Shown: positions 34,253 through 44,115, counted from the first letter of the stretch. The stretch: 64,000 bases of DNA from JAGQRJ01 sp041402045 (GCA_041402045.1 JAWKSZ010000035.1:13340-77339), one strand, 5' to 3'. The notes: generated from the sequence alone by a model not told the origin. A program made the numbers and translations.

Positions 34253-37165
34253 CTACTTGGCGCCCTCGAGGCGCGCGCGCAGGGCAGCCGCCTGGGCGCG
34301 GAGGTCCCCGTGGTGCGGCTCGAAGCCCGCGAGCAGCGCCTGGGCGTCGGCCTCGCGCCCTGCCGCCGCGAGGGCCTCCGCCTCGAGCAGGGTGATCAGC
34401 TCGGGCTGCTCCTCGCGCTTCCACTTCGGCCCTGGCTCCGCGATCTGCGCGAGGACCTCCTCGGCGCGCCCGCGGCGCAGGAGCTCCTCGTAGATCGCGC
34501 GCAGGCTCTGCAGGTCCAGGTTCTGGTTGGCGAGGAGCTTCTGCACGGCCTCGGCGCCCTTGGCGTCGCCCAGCTCCTCGATCCCCAGCGCCGCGAGCCC
34601 GGTCAGCGCGTAGCGCGAGTTGTCGTAGCGGTAGGCCGCCGCGCCGAGCTTGGCCGCCTCCTGAGGGTGCCCCGCGGCGAGCAGGCAGCGCACGTGCAGC
34701 TCGAGGGGCTGGTAGAGCCGGGGGTGCTCCTCGTTGAGCGCCTTGATCCGGGCCAGGGCCTCCTCGTAGCGCGCGTCGGCGTAGTCGCAGGCCGCGAGCA
34801 CGTAGCGCGACACCACCTCCTGCGGGTCCCGAGCCAGGACCGCCTCGGCCGCCTCCCGGGCGCTGGCGAAGTCGCGGGCGTCGAGCGCCCACAGCGCGGG
34901 GAGCGCGGCCAGGGGCGGAGGCAGCTCGCCGTAGCCGTCGAGGGCCATGAGCGCGCGCGCGGCGCCGCCGGGGTCGGCGCGGGCGCGCTCCACGCTGGCC
35001 TTGAACCCGTCCGACGCGCGGCCGACCCGGGGGACCACGTTGCGCACGTCGCCCAGCGGGCGCGGGGCCTGGGTGCTGGTCAGGTAGAAGATCCCCAGCG
35101 ACGCGCGCTGGAGCGGGCCGCTGGGGTGGGCGCGGTGGACCGTGAGCGCGTAGGTGCCCGGGCGCAGCGGGAGCTCCGGGTCGTCGACGCGCCACACCAG
35201 GTCCTCGTCGCGGCCGGGTCCGCGGGCGACGCGGTCGGCCTGCAGCGGGTCCGTGAGCTGCGGCTCGCCCTGGCGCAGGTAGAGGTCGAGGTCCTCCTGG
35301 GCGCCGCGGACCCGGGCCCAGAGCGCGGTCGCGCCCTGAGGGACCTGGAGGGTCAGGGTCAAGCCCAGGCTGCCCTCCGGGAGGTTCAGGTGCGCGAAGG
35401 TGCTGGTCTCGATCGGCGACTTGAAGTGCGAGGTCGCGATCCGCTTGGGCAAGGGCTTGAGCGGGTCGTCGAGCAGCCCGACCCGCGCCGGGGGCCGCGG
35501 GCGCTCGACCGCCGGCTGCGGCGCGGGGGCCGTCGGGAGCTCCGGCTCGGGCGGCGTCGGCTCGGGCGGCGTCGGCTCGGGAGGCGTGGTGACCTCCGGC
35601 TCGGGGGGCGGCGGCTCGGGCTCCGGGTCGGACGGGGCGACCGCCGGCGCGGAGGGCTCGGGGTCGACCTGCGCGGCGCGCGCCGGCTCGGGCGAGCTCC
35701 CGCTGCGCAGCCACAGCACCGCGCCCAGCACGATCACCACGGCGGTCATGGCCAGCGACGCGAGCTTGAGCCCGAGCGGCGCCCCCTCGGGGCGCGCCTC
35801 GAGCCAGGCCTCTAGCTCGGCGGCCATGACCTCGGCGCTGGGGAAGCGGTCGGCCGGGCGCTTGGCCAGCGCCCGCTGCACGATCTTGTCCAGCGCCGCG
35901 GGGAAGCCCTGGGCGCGCAGCGAGGGCGGGCGCTCCTTGGCGACCTTCTGCATGAGCTCGTTGGCGGTGGCCGCGGTGAAGGGCGGCGTGCCCACGAGCA
36001 GCTCGTAGAGCATGACGCCCAGGCTGTAGACGTCGGCGCGGCCGTCGACCTCCTTGTGCCGCCCCGCGGCGAGCTCGGGGGGCATGTAGTAGGGGGTGCC
36101 CAGGGCGGTGCCGCTGCGGGTCAGGTCGCCCTCGGCGTCGACCACCTTGGCCAGGCCGAAGTCGAGCACGTAGGTCTTGGCCAGCTCGCGGTCCACGATC
36201 ACGTTGCCGGGCTTGAGGTCGCGGTGCAGCACGCCGCAGGTGTGGGCGTAGCCCACGGCGCGCAGGACCTGGACCAGGAGCCGCACCGCCGTGCGCGGGG
36301 CCAGGCTGCGCTGCTTGATCAGCTCCTTGAGGTCGCTGCCCTCGACGTGGTCCATGACGTAGTAGGGGTACTCGCCCAGCCGCCCGCAGTCGTAGACCCG
36401 CACCAGGTTCGGGTGGCAGAGCTTGGCCATGACCTCGACTTCGGTGCGGAAGCGCTGCTGCTTGGTCCCGCTCAGGCTGTGCAGGACCTTCAGCGCGCGC
36501 AGGTCGCCCTGGTCGCTCTGGACCTTGTAGACCGCGCCCATGCCGCCCTTGCCCAGCTCGCCGACCACCGTGTAGTGGCCCACGCGGTCGCCCGGGGCGA
36601 GGCCCGCGCCGTCGCCGCCCCCGGGGCCGCTGGGGCGGCTGTTGCTCGAGGTCGAGCGGAAGCGGCTGGTCTGGGAGTTGAGCAGGCCCTGGGTCGGGAA
36701 GCGGCCGCTGCCCTGCGGGGTATAGCTCATGGCCGGGTGCGCGCCGGAGGCCTGAGGGGGGACCGGGAAGCCGCCCGAGCCCGGGGCGGGGAACCCGCCC
36801 GACGGCGGGGTGAGGGTGAACGCGCCCGACGCCTGCGGGCTGGGCAAGGGCGCCAGGACCCCCGAGCTCTCAACGGCCTGGAGCGGGTGCCCCGGCTGGC
36901 CGCACCCCGGGCACGCGCCGTGGGGGGGCGCCGCCAGATAGCAGCGCTGGCAGCGCCGGCAGCTCCGCGCGCGCTGGCGCAGCTCCTCGCGCAGGGGCTC
37001 CAGCCGCCGACCGAGCACGCTCAGGAGCTGGTGCTCGAGGGAGAGTTGGCCGCCCTGGGCCTGGGCCTGGGCGCGCGCCGTCCGCAGCCGGGTCAGGTCG
37101 CCCGGCGTCAGAACGGAGCGTTCGACGACCAGGTGCTCCCAGAGTGCCTCGACGGCGGCGTTCAC
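34253..37165 (-). CDS. Membrane Ser/Thr protein kinase with zinc ribbon, PPC-like and TPR regions
   Basis: The 970-residue protein has an N-terminal helical part with Cys69/72/75 and Cys85/88, probably a zinc ribbon. A Pro/Gly/Ser-rich linker follows, then a full Hanks-type kinase (GELGKGGMGAVYK, Lys226, HRDLKPGN with Asp316, DFGLA with Asp335). A membrane helix comes next (LASLAMTAVVIVLGAVLWL), a Pro/Glu tether, a pre-peptidase C-terminal-like beta domain (DLDLYLRQGE) and TPR-like helices. The kinase is cytoplasmic and the rest lies outside. GTG at 37165 with GAGGGG upstream was chosen over a longer reading that would run into the divergent promoter. Targets unknown; the neighbour is another kinase. 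Confidence 0.88.
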   Translation of the reverse strand: MNAAVEALWEHLVVERSVLTPGDLTRLRTARAQAQAQGGQLSLEHQLLSVLGRRLEPLREELRQRARSCRRCQRCYLAAPPHGACPGCGQPGHPLQAVESSGVLAPLPSPQASGAFTLTPPSGGFPAPGSGGFPVPPQASGAHPAMSYTPQGSGRFPTQGLLNSQTSRFRSTSSNSRPSGPGGGDGAGLAPGDRVGHYTVVGELGKGGMGAVYKVQSDQGDLRALKVLHSLSGTKQQRFRTEVEVMAKLCHPNLVRVYDCGRLGEYPYYVMDHVEGSDLKELIKQRSLAPRTAVRLLVQVLRAVGYAHTCGVLHRDLKPGNVIVDRELAKTYVLDFGLAKVVDAEGDLTRSGTALGTPYYMPPELAAGRHKEVDGRADVYSLGVMLYELLVGTPPFTAATANELMQKVAKERPPSLRAQGFPAALDKIVQRALAKRPADRFPSAEVMAAELEAWLEARPEGAPLGLKLASLAMTAVVIVLGAVLWLRSGSSPEPARAAQVDPEPSAPAVAPSDPEPEPPPPEPEVTTPPEPTPPEPTPPEPELPTAPAPQPAVERPRPPARVGLLDDPLKPLPKRIATSHFKSPIETSTFAHLNLPEGSLGLTLTLQVPQGATALWARVRGAQEDLDLYLRQGEPQLTDPLQADRVARGPGRDEDLVWRVDDPELPLRPGTYALTVHRAHPSGPLQRASLGIFYLTSTQAPRPLGDVRNVVPRVGRASDGFKASVERARADPGGAARALMALDGYGELPPPLAALPALWALDARDFASAREAAEAVLARDPQEVVSRYVLAACDYADARYEEALARIKALNEEHPRLYQPLELHVRCLLAAGHPQEAAKLGAAAYRYDNSRYALTGLAALGIEELGDAKGAEAVQKLLANQNLDLQSLRAIYEELLRRGRAEEVLAQIAEPGPKWKREEQPELITLLEAEALAAAGREADAQALLAGFEPHHGDLRAQAAALRARLEGAK

Positions 37166-37282
37166 ACGGGCCCCTCGCCCGGTCGGGGATCCGCCGGGCT
37201 CATCCAAACCTAGCCGCTGCCAGCGGTTCGGTCCATGTCCCCGCGCTCGCGGGCCGGCGCTGGTCCCGCGCCCCAACGGGTG

Positions 37283-37289
37283 TAGCCTA
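37283..37289. promoter_or_regulatory. Two-way -10-like element TAGCCTA between kinase genes
   Basis: TAGCCT faces the plus-strand kinase (38 nt before its ATG) and TAGGCT faces the minus-strand kinase. One near-palindromic heptamer could therefore serve both divergent genes. Confidence 0.3.
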
Positions 37290-37326
37290 GACCCTTCACG
37301 CACCGCAACGGCGTGCACGAGGAGCC

Positions 37327-39063
37327 ATGGCTGGGCGCAACACGTTTCGGATCCTGAACATGGTCGGAGACCCGCTGCACGCGGGCATGATCGCCTGGCT
37401 GCTCGACCCCAAGGGCGAGCACGGGATCGGCGATCGACTGCTCGCTCAGCTCGTCGACTTCCTGCGCCAGCACCAGGTCTACTGGCCCGGCCCCGGCAAG
37501 ATCCTGGGGGAGACCCTGAGCGAGGTCCGCAGCGGGAAGCGCGTGCAAGAGATCCTGCTCACCGCGCAAGGGGACACCGAGCTGCGGGTGATCGTCGGCG
37601 GCCACGAGCCCGGCGCGAGCGAGGCCCTCGCGGAGCGCCGGGCCGAGGGCAAGCTCGCGGTGGGCATGGCCGTGATCCCGGGGGCGTTCAACGCGCGCCT
37701 CGCCGGGGAGAGCCCGATCTGGAGCGGCCTCGACCTGCTGCAGACGCTGCGCGAGGTCGTGGGCAAGGACGACCCCTACACCCAGACGGTGGCGCAGTAC
37801 ACCGAGCTGCTCGAGGACCTCGTGGGGCACCGCCGCGGCGAGCGCCCCTCGGGGGTCTACGAGCTCTCCGAGATCGTCAACAGCAGCGACCCGGGCTCCG
37901 CGTCCCACGCGCTCCTGGGGGTCGCCTTCGGCAACTTCGACGACGAGCCCGAGGGCGACGAGGCGTTCCCCAACGAGCCCGAAATGAACCTGGAGCAGGA
38001 AATGCTCCCCTCCGACGACATGTCGCGGGTCTACATGGTTCGCAAGCTCCTCGGGCGCGGCGGCCACGGCTACGTGTTCGACGTGGGGATCGAGGGCGAG
38101 CAAGAGTTCGAGGGCTTCCTGCGCCCGGTCACGGAGGCGGTGCTCAAGATCGCGCGGCCTGGGCACGAGCCTCAGCTCCTGCGCGAGGCCGAGGTGTATC
38201 AGGTCTCCAACCGCGGCATGGTCAAGCTCCTCGACACCGGGACCGCCAACGACGCGCCCTACCTCGTGCTCGAGAAGCTGCACCCCCACCCCGGCGCGCG
38301 CTTCGGCACGCGGCAGGTCGACGTGGCCACCGCGATCGACGTGTTCGTGAACCTGCTGGAGGTCCTGCGCGGGATCCACGCGGACCGAAAGCGCCCGCTC
38401 CTGCTGCTCGATATCAAGCCCGACAACCTCATGCTGCGCATGTCCAACGCCGAGGGCGAGATCCACGACGAGGAGTACCTCACCCGGATCTCGACCGGGG
38501 CCTACGAGCCGGTGTTCATGGACATGGGGATCGCTCGGGATCGGCGCGAGGTGGACCGCGCGGGGGGCAAGCTCGACAAGCTCGAGGGCACCCCGGCCTA
38601 CCTCCCGCCGGAGGCCTACCCCTCGTTGAACACCGACAGCCTGGGGGTCGTGTCCGAGGCGGTGGACGTCTACGCGCTGACCCTCTCCTTCTACGAAATG
38701 CTCACCGGGGCCCGGGCCTACGAGCACCGCGGGGTCTACGAGCTCAAGGGCCAGGAGCTCCTGTTCGAGCTGGTGGACTTCAAGTTCGAGCGGGTGGACC
38801 CGGTGGACACCCGTCGGATCCACCGCAGCATGGTGGACGGCGTGCACGAGGTGCGCGAGATCCTGCGCGCGGGGTTGCACCCGGACCCCGACCTGCGGGC
38901 GACCGCCCAGCGCCTGTTCGACATGTGCAAGGCCGCGTTCAAGGTCGTCGAGCGCCGCACCAAGGACCTCGAGGGCTACCGCTTCGACGCGGTCAAGGGC
39001 CTGCGGGTGTGGCAGACGCGCTTCCCCCGGATCAAGCCCGAGCGAAACCTGTACACTCGCTGA
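37327..39063 (+). CDS. Protein kinase with an N-terminal PD-(D/E)XK-nuclease-like domain
   Basis: The 578-residue protein ends with a kinase domain. It has LGRGGHGYV (P-loop), Lys274, LDIKPDN with Asp362 (the HRD motif lacks His and Arg), MDMG with Asp399 instead of DFG, and PPE. The residues needed for catalysis are kept. Residues 10-50 (GDPLHAGMIAWLLDPKGEHGIGD...) look like the start of PD-(D/E)XK nucleases of the type that begin with a HSxFLAWLLDP block. The ExK catalytic pair cannot be found between residues 50 and 170, so the domain may be a binding relic. Residues 150-170 (YTQTVAQYTELLEDLV) fit the end of such a fold. No membrane segment is present. It is divergent from the membrane kinase. 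Confidence 0.72.
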   Translation: MAGRNTFRILNMVGDPLHAGMIAWLLDPKGEHGIGDRLLAQLVDFLRQHQVYWPGPGKILGETLSEVRSGKRVQEILLTAQGDTELRVIVGGHEPGASEALAERRAEGKLAVGMAVIPGAFNARLAGESPIWSGLDLLQTLREVVGKDDPYTQTVAQYTELLEDLVGHRRGERPSGVYELSEIVNSSDPGSASHALLGVAFGNFDDEPEGDEAFPNEPEMNLEQEMLPSDDMSRVYMVRKLLGRGGHGYVFDVGIEGEQEFEGFLRPVTEAVLKIARPGHEPQLLREAEVYQVSNRGMVKLLDTGTANDAPYLVLEKLHPHPGARFGTRQVDVATAIDVFVNLLEVLRGIHADRKRPLLLLDIKPDNLMLRMSNAEGEIHDEEYLTRISTGAYEPVFMDMGIARDRREVDRAGGKLDKLEGTPAYLPPEAYPSLNTDSLGVVSEAVDVYALTLSFYEMLTGARAYEHRGVYELKGQELLFELVDFKFERVDPVDTRRIHRSMVDGVHEVREILRAGLHPDPDLRATAQRLFDMCKAAFKVVERRTKDLEGYRFDAVKGLRVWQTRFPRIKPERNLYTR

Positions 39064-39106
39064 CCCGAGCCGGGCCCCTGCGGTCCGCCGGTCGACGGGG
39101 GGCGCC

Positions 39107-40688
39107 GTGAGCGACGAGGGTGAGTTCCTCCTGGGGCGCTGGGACTGCACGTCCTGCGGGACCCGGGGCGTGCTGGGCGACGCCTACTCTTGCTCGGGCT
39201 GCGGCGCGCCGCGGCCCGACGACGTCGAGTTCTACCTCCCCGACGACGCCGAGGTGATCGAGGACGCGGCGGGGATCGCCGCCGCGAGCGCCGGCCCGGA
39301 CTGGCAGTGCGCGTTCTGCGACCGCTGGAACCCGGCGACCGACGCCGGCTGCGGCTCCTGCGCCGCGAGCCGCGCCGACTCCGAGCGCCGGCAGACGACG
39401 GGGGCGGTTGCGCCGCGCCCGGTCAAGCCGCGGCCCGTCGCCCAGCGCGCGCGCGTCCAGGTCCACGCCCGCTCGCCCCTCCCGCGCGCGGTGTGGGTCG
39501 GCTGCGGGCTCGCGGCGCTGACGCTCCTCGCGGGCTGCCTGATCTTCGGGCTGGTGCGCCGCAGCCAGCTCGCCGCCTACCAGGCCGCCGTCGCCGCGCA
39601 GCGCGAGGTCGTCGCGGAGAAGCACCGGGCGTATCAGGAGGCGAGCGCGCCGCTGGCCGCGGCGAGCCGCGAGCTGGCCGAGGCCGAGGCCCGGCTGCGG
39701 GTCGCGCGGGAGGAGCTCGGCGCGGCGCGGGACGCGCTGGCGCGCACCACGGCGCGCCTCGGCGCGCTGGCGCAGGCGCCGGAGCGCCCGATCCGCGCCC
39801 ACCGCTGGGAGGTGCGGATCGCGCAGGAGCGCTGCGAGGCGGTCCCCGGCGAGGGCTGGGAGACCCCGCCGGGCGCGGTCGAGGTCACGAGCACGCCGAG
39901 GCAGCACCACACCGAGCGCGTGCTCGACCGGGTCGAGACCCGCTACCGCACCGAGCGCTACCAGGAGCAGGACGGCTTCGACACCGAGACCACGACCGAG
40001 CGCGTCGCCGCCGGCACGCGCCAGGTCCAGGACGGCTACACCGTCGAGAACCTGGGCAACGGGCGCTTCAAGAAGACCCCCAAGTACCGCACCGAGACGG
40101 TCTACGAGACGCGCACGAAGACCCGTCAGGTCCCGCGCTACGTCGAGCGCACCCGCCAGGTGCCCTACGACGAGGAGGTCTACCGCGACGAGCCGGTGCT
40201 GCGCCCGTGGTACGCCTACGTCACCTGGCGCTGGAGCGCCGCCGAGCCGCGGGTGCGGCGCGGGGTCGGGCCCGAGCCCCTGGACCCCGAGGGCGCGCCG
40301 CCGACGCAGGTCCCCCCCGCCCGCGGCGCGCTGCGCGCGACCGGGCGTCAGGTCGTCCTCAGCCTCGAGCTCGGCGGACCCGAGGCGCCGGTGGCCGAGG
40401 TCTCACCCGAGCGCTGGGCCGAGCTCGCGGACGGGGTGACGGTGATCCACCTCGCGCCCGAGGTCCTGACCCTCCCCGAGCGCGACGCGCGGCGCGCGAC
40501 CCTCGAGACCCAGCGCGAGCGCCAGACCGCGGCGATCCCGCCCTGGCCCAGGCGATCCCGCCCTCGAGGACCCCCTGCCCGCGCTGCGGGCCAAGCTCCC
40601 GCCGCTCGAGGAGCGCGCGCGGCCCTCTCGCGAGGCCCTCGAGGCGGCGCGCCTGGAGCTGGCGCGGATCGAGGGTGAGCGGCCGTAG
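39107..40688 (+). CDS. Double zinc-finger membrane protein with Tyr-rich repeat region (3' frameshift)
   Basis: The GTG start is supported by the opening WDCTSCGTRG...CSGCGAPRP, a RanBP2-like zinc finger repeated as WQCAFCDRWNPATDAGCGSCAA. A membrane helix (about 126-150), a coiled coil (about 150-215) and a Tyr/Arg/Thr-rich stretch follow (YRTERYQEQDGF, YRTETVYETRTK, YDEEVYRDEP). The present frame stops at 40678. The expected end, LEDPLPALRAKLPPLEE...IEGERP, lies in another frame to 40688. GCGATCCCGCCCT is duplicated at the break, so a short duplication probably shifted the frame. It follows the kinase by 43 nt and may be its substrate or partner; that is inference. Confidence 0.65.
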
Positions 40689-40690
40689 GG

Positions 40691-40890
40691 CCCCGAGCTC
40701 CGCCACGTGAGGCCACCGAGCTCCGCCGAAGGTGAGCGGTCGTCGGCGTCGAAGAGAGAGTCGACCACCGAGCTCCGCCGGGTCCGTGAGCGTGCTCGGT
40801 CGAGGGTGAGCAAGAGACACCGAAGGCACCGAGCTCCGCTCGTCGACGTCGCCGTCGGCGAGCGCCAAGGAAGGGACACCGAGCTCCGCC
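40691..40890. repeat. Copy C: five CCGAGCTCCGC boxes of the dispersed repeat
   Basis: CCGAGCTCCGC occurs five times (about 40694, 40716, 40767, 40829 and 40879), two of them after GAGACACCGAAGGCACCGAG or GGGACACCGAG. They begin 3 nt after the stop of the zinc-finger gene. No gene is present from here to 41,376. Confidence 0.5.
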
Positions 40891-41016
40891 TCGACGCCTC
40901 AGCCCGGCAAACGCCGTAGCCCGGTCGCGAAGGATCGAGCGACCGTCCCTGTCGGCGCGCTGGGGTGATCCCAGCGAGGGAGCTCCGTGAGAGGGATCGC
41001 GCCCTCGGAGACTCTG

Positions 41017-41111
41017 AGAGAGGAACACGGAAGACACGGAGGACGCGGAAGTCCCTGGTTCGAGGGCCACTCCCCCATGCCAGGCCAAACACGGAAGCTC
41101 CGCTGCTGAGG
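41017..41111. repeat. Copy D of the dispersed ACACGGAAG repeat
   Basis: The left box GAACACGGAAGACACGGAGG ends in GCGGAAGTCCC. After about 32 variable bases, the right box AAACACGGAAGCTCCGCTG follows. The same two-box plan is seen at 62.5 kb. Confidence 0.55.
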
Positions 41112-41376
41112 AAGCGCTTAGGCAAGAGAGAGAGAAAGGGCCGACGGGTCCACTCGGAGCTCGGGGGTCGAACTCGGTCTGCCAGGCGGGGGGTCTACGC
41201 GGCGCCGAGGTCGCCAGGCTGGGACGGAAAATCCCCTCGGGGGACGTGACGTACCGGGTCCCAGATCTGGCGATGGGGCGCTTGTGTGACGTTGGTTGTC
41301 CGCAGGCAAGGGACTTACGCTGTCATGTCTCAGGCGTTCGAGTTGCGCACGGGGGGGTGTATCTCAGGAGCGTCTC

Positions 41377-42510
41377 ATGCGACTTACCGCCTTCACCGCC
41401 GCCCTCGCCGTCCTCGCCGTCTGCGCCGTCCAGGCCCAGGACACCCCGGTGATCCGCCGCGCGGACCGGACCTTCAGCCCGGAGCGGATCGAGGCCATGA
41501 AGGCCTACTACGTCGCCAACGCCACGGGGCCGAACCCGACCGACTGCCTGATCACCCTCAACGCCGGGTTGAAGATCCTCTACGACAACCCGAACCTGAA
41601 GCTCGGCGACTCGGTCGACCGCACCATGGCCGCCCTGCGCAACGCGCGGCCCATGCGCGCCGACAACTTCCGCACCCGGAACTTCCTCACCGAGCGCGCC
41701 GACGGCAGCTTCCGCAGCAACCGCGGCGGCGTGCTCCAGCCCGACAAGCTCGACCGCAGCGTGTGGGACTACGTGATCGGCACCGCGGCCGGGACCCCGG
41801 GCTACACGGTGTTCGGCTGCAGCCCCATGGACGGCTACCACAGCGTGCTCCTGATCCTGGACAACCGCGACGCCGACGCCCCCAAGGTCTACTGGGCCGA
41901 CCAGTGGTCGACCAAGGGCGGCTGGAAGCTCTACTCCAGCAAGGAGGAGCTCGACGGCGAGATCACGCGCCTGACCCACAACTGGTGGCTCGGCAAGTTC
42001 AACTCCACCGGCCAGCGCTTCAAGACGCGCTGCCGCCTGTATCAACTGATCCCCGACGCGGCGAACGACCCCGGCTACAACCTGGCCACCGTGATCGGGA
42101 CCCCGCACCGCGACAGCGCGCCGCTGCCCCTGCGCGAGGGCCCGCGCATGACCTACCCGGTCAAGACCGACGCCGCCGGCGAGCCGGTGCTGGCCTACCT
42201 CGGCGACCAGTTCGCGGTGCTCGAGCGGGTCGGCGACAAGAACCAGTTCGTGCGCCTGATCCTGCCCGACGGGACCACCGGCTGGGTGCCCTCGTGGTAC
42301 CTCTCCTTCGAGACCAGCGACGACCCCGCGGTCAGCGGGCTGATCGATCAGCTCAACAGCCAGCCCAAGACCTACACCGTGGTCGGCGGCGACTCGCTCT
42401 CGAAGATCGCCAAGCGCTTCGACACCACCGTCAACGCGCTCAAGGCGCTCAACGGGCTGACCAGCGACCTGATCCTGGTCGACCAGGTCCTGCACCTGCC
42501 CCAGGCTTGA
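41377..42510 (+). CDS. Secreted SH3- and LysM-domain protein
   Basis: The 377-residue protein has a signal peptide (cleavage near VQAQD). A central domain contains AGLKILYDNPNLK, WDYVIGTAAGTPGYTV and DGYHSVLLILDNRD. An SH3-like domain follows (YLGDQFAVLERVGDKNQFVRLILPDGTTGWVPSWYL). A C-terminal LysM motif reads YTVVGGDSLSKIAKRFDTTVNALKALN...LVDQVLHLP. SH3 and LysM point to binding of peptidoglycan. The central part has GCSPMDGYHS, and a Cys/His pair there could be catalytic (papain-like), which I cannot prove. AGGAG lies 6 nt before the ATG. Its stop overlaps the next gene. Confidence 0.75.
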   Translation: MRLTAFTAALAVLAVCAVQAQDTPVIRRADRTFSPERIEAMKAYYVANATGPNPTDCLITLNAGLKILYDNPNLKLGDSVDRTMAALRNARPMRADNFRTRNFLTERADGSFRSNRGGVLQPDKLDRSVWDYVIGTAAGTPGYTVFGCSPMDGYHSVLLILDNRDADAPKVYWADQWSTKGGWKLYSSKEELDGEITRLTHNWWLGKFNSTGQRFKTRCRLYQLIPDAANDPGYNLATVIGTPHRDSAPLPLREGPRMTYPVKTDAAGEPVLAYLGDQFAVLERVGDKNQFVRLILPDGTTGWVPSWYLSFETSDDPAVSGLIDQLNSQPKTYTVVGGDSLSKIAKRFDTTVNALKALNGLTSDLILVDQVLHLPQA

Positions 42511-43691
42511 TCCCGGGGCGCGACCTCGCGACCGACCTCGCGGAGCTGGGCGACGTGATCGCCGAGCTCCGCGACTGCATAGGGGCGCGGGTCGCCGCTC
42601 CCGAGCCGCCGGACTGGTGCGCGCGCCGGGGCTGGGACGGCTGGCTCCTGGCCCTGGACCCCGCGCGCCTCGAGCGCGCCGAGGCGCGCGGGCTGGCCGC
42701 GCTCGAGCTCGCGGACGCCCCCGAGAGCCTGCAGGCGTTGGTCGCGCGGGTCGAGGCGCTGACCGCGCTCCCCGAGCCCGAGGTCGAGGCGGCGCCCCTG
42801 CGCCGCGCGAGCGCGCGCAAGGCGCGCCAGGTCGCGGCGCTGGTCGAGCTCGCGCGGACCCTCGGGCCCTGCGCGCGGGTGGTCGACGTCGGCGCCGGCC
42901 GCGGGCACCTGACCCGCGAGCTGGCCCGTGGCCTGGGGGTCCCCGCGCTGGGGGTCGAGCGCAACCCGGAGCGCGTCGCCGCGGCCAGCGCCCTCGACCG
43001 CGGCGAAGGCGCGGCGTTCGAGGTGCGCGAGCTGGGGAGCGAGCTCGCCTTCGAGGCCGGCGACCTCGCCGTCGGGCTCCACGCCTGCGGGGCCCTCGGC
43101 GACCGCCTGGTCGCCGCCGCGGCGCGGGATCGCGCGCCGGTGCTCCTGGTCAACTGCTGCCTGCAGCACGTGGGGGACGCCGGGCGCGCGCCGCTCTCGG
43201 CCCAGGGTCGGGGGCTCGGCCTGCACCTCGGGCGCCGGGTGCTGGGGCTCACGAACCTCGTCGCCGGGCGGCGGCTCGTCGCGGGGGAGGCCGCGCAGGT
43301 CACCCGCGAGCGCGAGGCGCGCTACGGGCTGCGGCTGTTCCTGGCGGGGCGCGGGCTGACCCTCCCCCCGGGGGCGGAAATGCAGGGGCTCAACCGCCGC
43401 CACGCCCGGCGCGGGCTGGAGGCTCTGGCGCAGCGCGCGTGCGCGCGGCGCGAGCTCGCGCCCCCGACCCCCGCCGAGCTCGCCGACGTCGCGCCCCGCG
43501 CCGCCCGGGAGTTCGGCGCGATCCGGCGCCTGTCCTTGCCGCGCGCGCTGCTCGGGCGCGCGCTCGAGCTGGCGGTGGTCCTCGACCGCGCCCGCTGCCT
43601 GGAGGAGGCCGGCCACCGGGTCCGGGTCCAGGCCGTGTTCGCCCGCGACGACAGCCCGCGCAACCTGGGGATCCTGGCGAGCCTCGCGTGA
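42507..43691 (+). CDS. SAM-dependent methyltransferase, METTL25/Methyltransf_32-like
   Basis: The protein of 394 residues, counted from a TTG that overlaps the previous stop (TTGA), has a Rossmann core with VVDVGAGRGHLTRELA, LGVERNPERV, LAVGLHACGALGDRLV and VLLVNCCLQHV. LHACG and NCC are typical of METTL25-like enzymes that modify RNA or protein. A GTG 49 nt further down is in the same region but is less well placed, so the start is uncertain. Translational coupling to the LysM gene is likely although their jobs look unrelated. Target not known. Confidence 0.72.
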   Translation: MIPGRDLATDLAELGDVIAELRDCIGARVAAPEPPDWCARRGWDGWLLALDPARLERAEARGLAALELADAPESLQALVARVEALTALPEPEVEAAPLRRASARKARQVAALVELARTLGPCARVVDVGAGRGHLTRELARGLGVPALGVERNPERVAAASALDRGEGAAFEVRELGSELAFEAGDLAVGLHACGALGDRLVAAAARDRAPVLLVNCCLQHVGDAGRAPLSAQGRGLGLHLGRRVLGLTNLVAGRRLVAGEAAQVTREREARYGLRLFLAGRGLTLPPGAEMQGLNRRHARRGLEALAQRACARRELAPPTPAELADVAPRAAREFGAIRRLSLPRALLGRALELAVVLDRARCLEEAGHRVRVQAVFARDDSPRNLGILASLA

Positions 43692-44075
43692 GCCGGGGAA
43701 GGCCCGCTCCGACGTCGGGCGCAGCTTGCCTGCGCCGTCGACTCTCGCCAAGGTCTGCTGGCGAAGCTTCGCCGCAGGCGGGATCGCGCCGGCAATGGAT
43801 GGGCGCAGGCAAGCTGCGCCCCTACACCGAGTGCACCGCGCCTTGGCGCGTCGCGCGTGAGCCGGGGACTGCTGTTCCGACGCGGCGGGCGCGGCTCGTC
43901 CGCCTGCCTCGACTCGTTGACGCGTCGGCGTGAGCCGGGGAGTGCCCGCTCCGACGTGGTGGGCGTGGCTCGCCCGCCCGCGTCGACTCCTTGACGCGAC
44001 GGCGTGAGCCGGGGCCTCCCCGCTCCGCTGTAGGGGCGCAGCTTGCCTGCGCCCATCCCACCCCCGCCAAGACTT
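43688..44075. repeat. 73-74 bp tandem units (GTGAGCCGGGG) with embedded inverted repeats
   Basis: GTGAGCCGGGG begins units at 43688, 43857, 43930 and 44004; the last three are spaced 73 and 74 bp. GGGCGCAGCTTGCCTGCGCC occurs at 43717 and 44034, and its inverted copy is at 43801. The first unit starts on the stop codon of the methyltransferase gene. No gene is present between 43692 and 44115. Confidence 0.6.
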
Positions 44076-44115
44076 CGGCTTGGCGAAGCTCCGGAGCCAG
44101 CGCCGGATCGTTCGC

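Noticed and set aside
37166..37318. N-terminal extension of the membrane kinase to an upstream ATG
   Set aside because: The extra residues would cover the divergent promoter, show no conserved pattern, and GTG at 37165 has a good ribosome-binding site.
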